From assembly GCA_937975705.1 (NCBI GenBank), contig CALJTX010000044.1, positions 1-5,488 of the forward strand: DNA of 5,488 nt. Direction: 5' to 3'. Position 1 is the stretch's first letter, and every line of letters starts with the position of its first letter. The stretch comes from an uncultured Flavobacteriia bacterium. GTDB taxonomy: Bacteria; Bacteroidota; Bacteroidia; Flavobacteriales_D; Crocinitomicaceae. The translations under genes and the position numbers were made by a program. Shown piece by piece: positions 5,316 to 5,488 of the stretch. The notes under the pieces are model-generated. The model was not told where the DNA came from. It saw only the letters and a program-made list of their open reading frames with translations, and did not search any database.

Positions 5316-5487
5316 GTTTTTCAATTAATTCCATCAATTGAAGTTTGCTTAATCCTCCAACATTCCCTTTGTACAGGACATCATCTTCTTTTAGTATGAC
5401 TAATGTTGGTACTGACTTTACTAAGTATTTCATTGCAAGTTCAAAGTTCTCGTGTACAGCGATTTTCTGAATTTCAATATGAGAATA
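5308..5487 (-). CDS. Thioredoxin-fold protein, C-terminal part (5' end outside window)
   Basis: The frame is open from the window edge to a TAG at 5308-5310, giving 59 residues. They read as the second half of a thioredoxin domain: a strand and helix ending in ENFELAMKYLV, the conserved cis-proline motif SVPTLVIL (25-32), an acidic turn, then YKGNVGGLSKLQLMELIEKHA, which matches the last strand and helix of thioredoxin (usually VGxxSKxxLxxxI). The redox CxxC motif would lie before the window, so activity cannot be judged. Whether the protein has a signal peptide or lipobox is also out of sight. The stop overlaps the ATG of the secreted Cys-rich protein by 8 bp, showing an operon. The family call is good; the oxidoreductase role is inferred. 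Confidence 0.8.
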   Translation of the reverse strand, partial: YSHIEIQKIAVHENFELAMKYLVKSVPTLVILKEDDVLYKGNVGGLSKLQLMELIEKHA

Positions 5488-5488
5488 T

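Overview
The window looks like chromosomal DNA from a member of the Bacteroidota. Start codons are preceded by A-rich leaders with no clear Shine-Dalgarno sequence, and one leader carries a TAnnTTTG-type -7 box, which is typical of that phylum. This placement is an inference from style; no rRNA or marker gene is present.

Layout. (i) Positions 2-682 (+) hold the C-terminal part of a histone-deacetylase-family enzyme that begins before the window. (ii) Positions 2337-657 (-) hold a compact three-gene operon: a possible NTF2-like protein, a second small protein with a CGGSC motif, and a stand-alone VWA-domain protein with an intact MIDAS metal site. (iii) Positions 2338-2549 are a divergent control region. 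It has a sigma-54-like -24/-12 promoter pointing each way and, between them, about 85 bp of A-tracts spaced close to one helical turn. (iv) Positions 2550-3110 (+) encode an unrecognised 186-aa protein. (v) Positions 4546-3092 (-) encode a sigma-54 activator whose N-terminus resembles the CARF ligand-sensing domain of RtcR. (vi) From about 4550 to the end the DNA is clearly more AT-rich. It holds an acidic orphan protein, a small secreted Cys-rich protein, and the C-terminal end of a thioredoxin-fold protein, the last two overlapping at the start/stop codons.

Working model (inference). The CARF activator senses a nucleotide or RNA-end signal, binds the phased A-tract region, and switches on both divergent sigma-54 promoters. 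That would make the VWA operon and the 2550-3110 gene the effectors of an RtcR-like stress response. No RtcA, RtcB, Ro60 or CRISPR gene is visible in the window, so this would be an RtcR-type sensor with a different effector set. All three convergent gene pairs overlap at their 3' ends, so there is no room for ordinary terminators between them.
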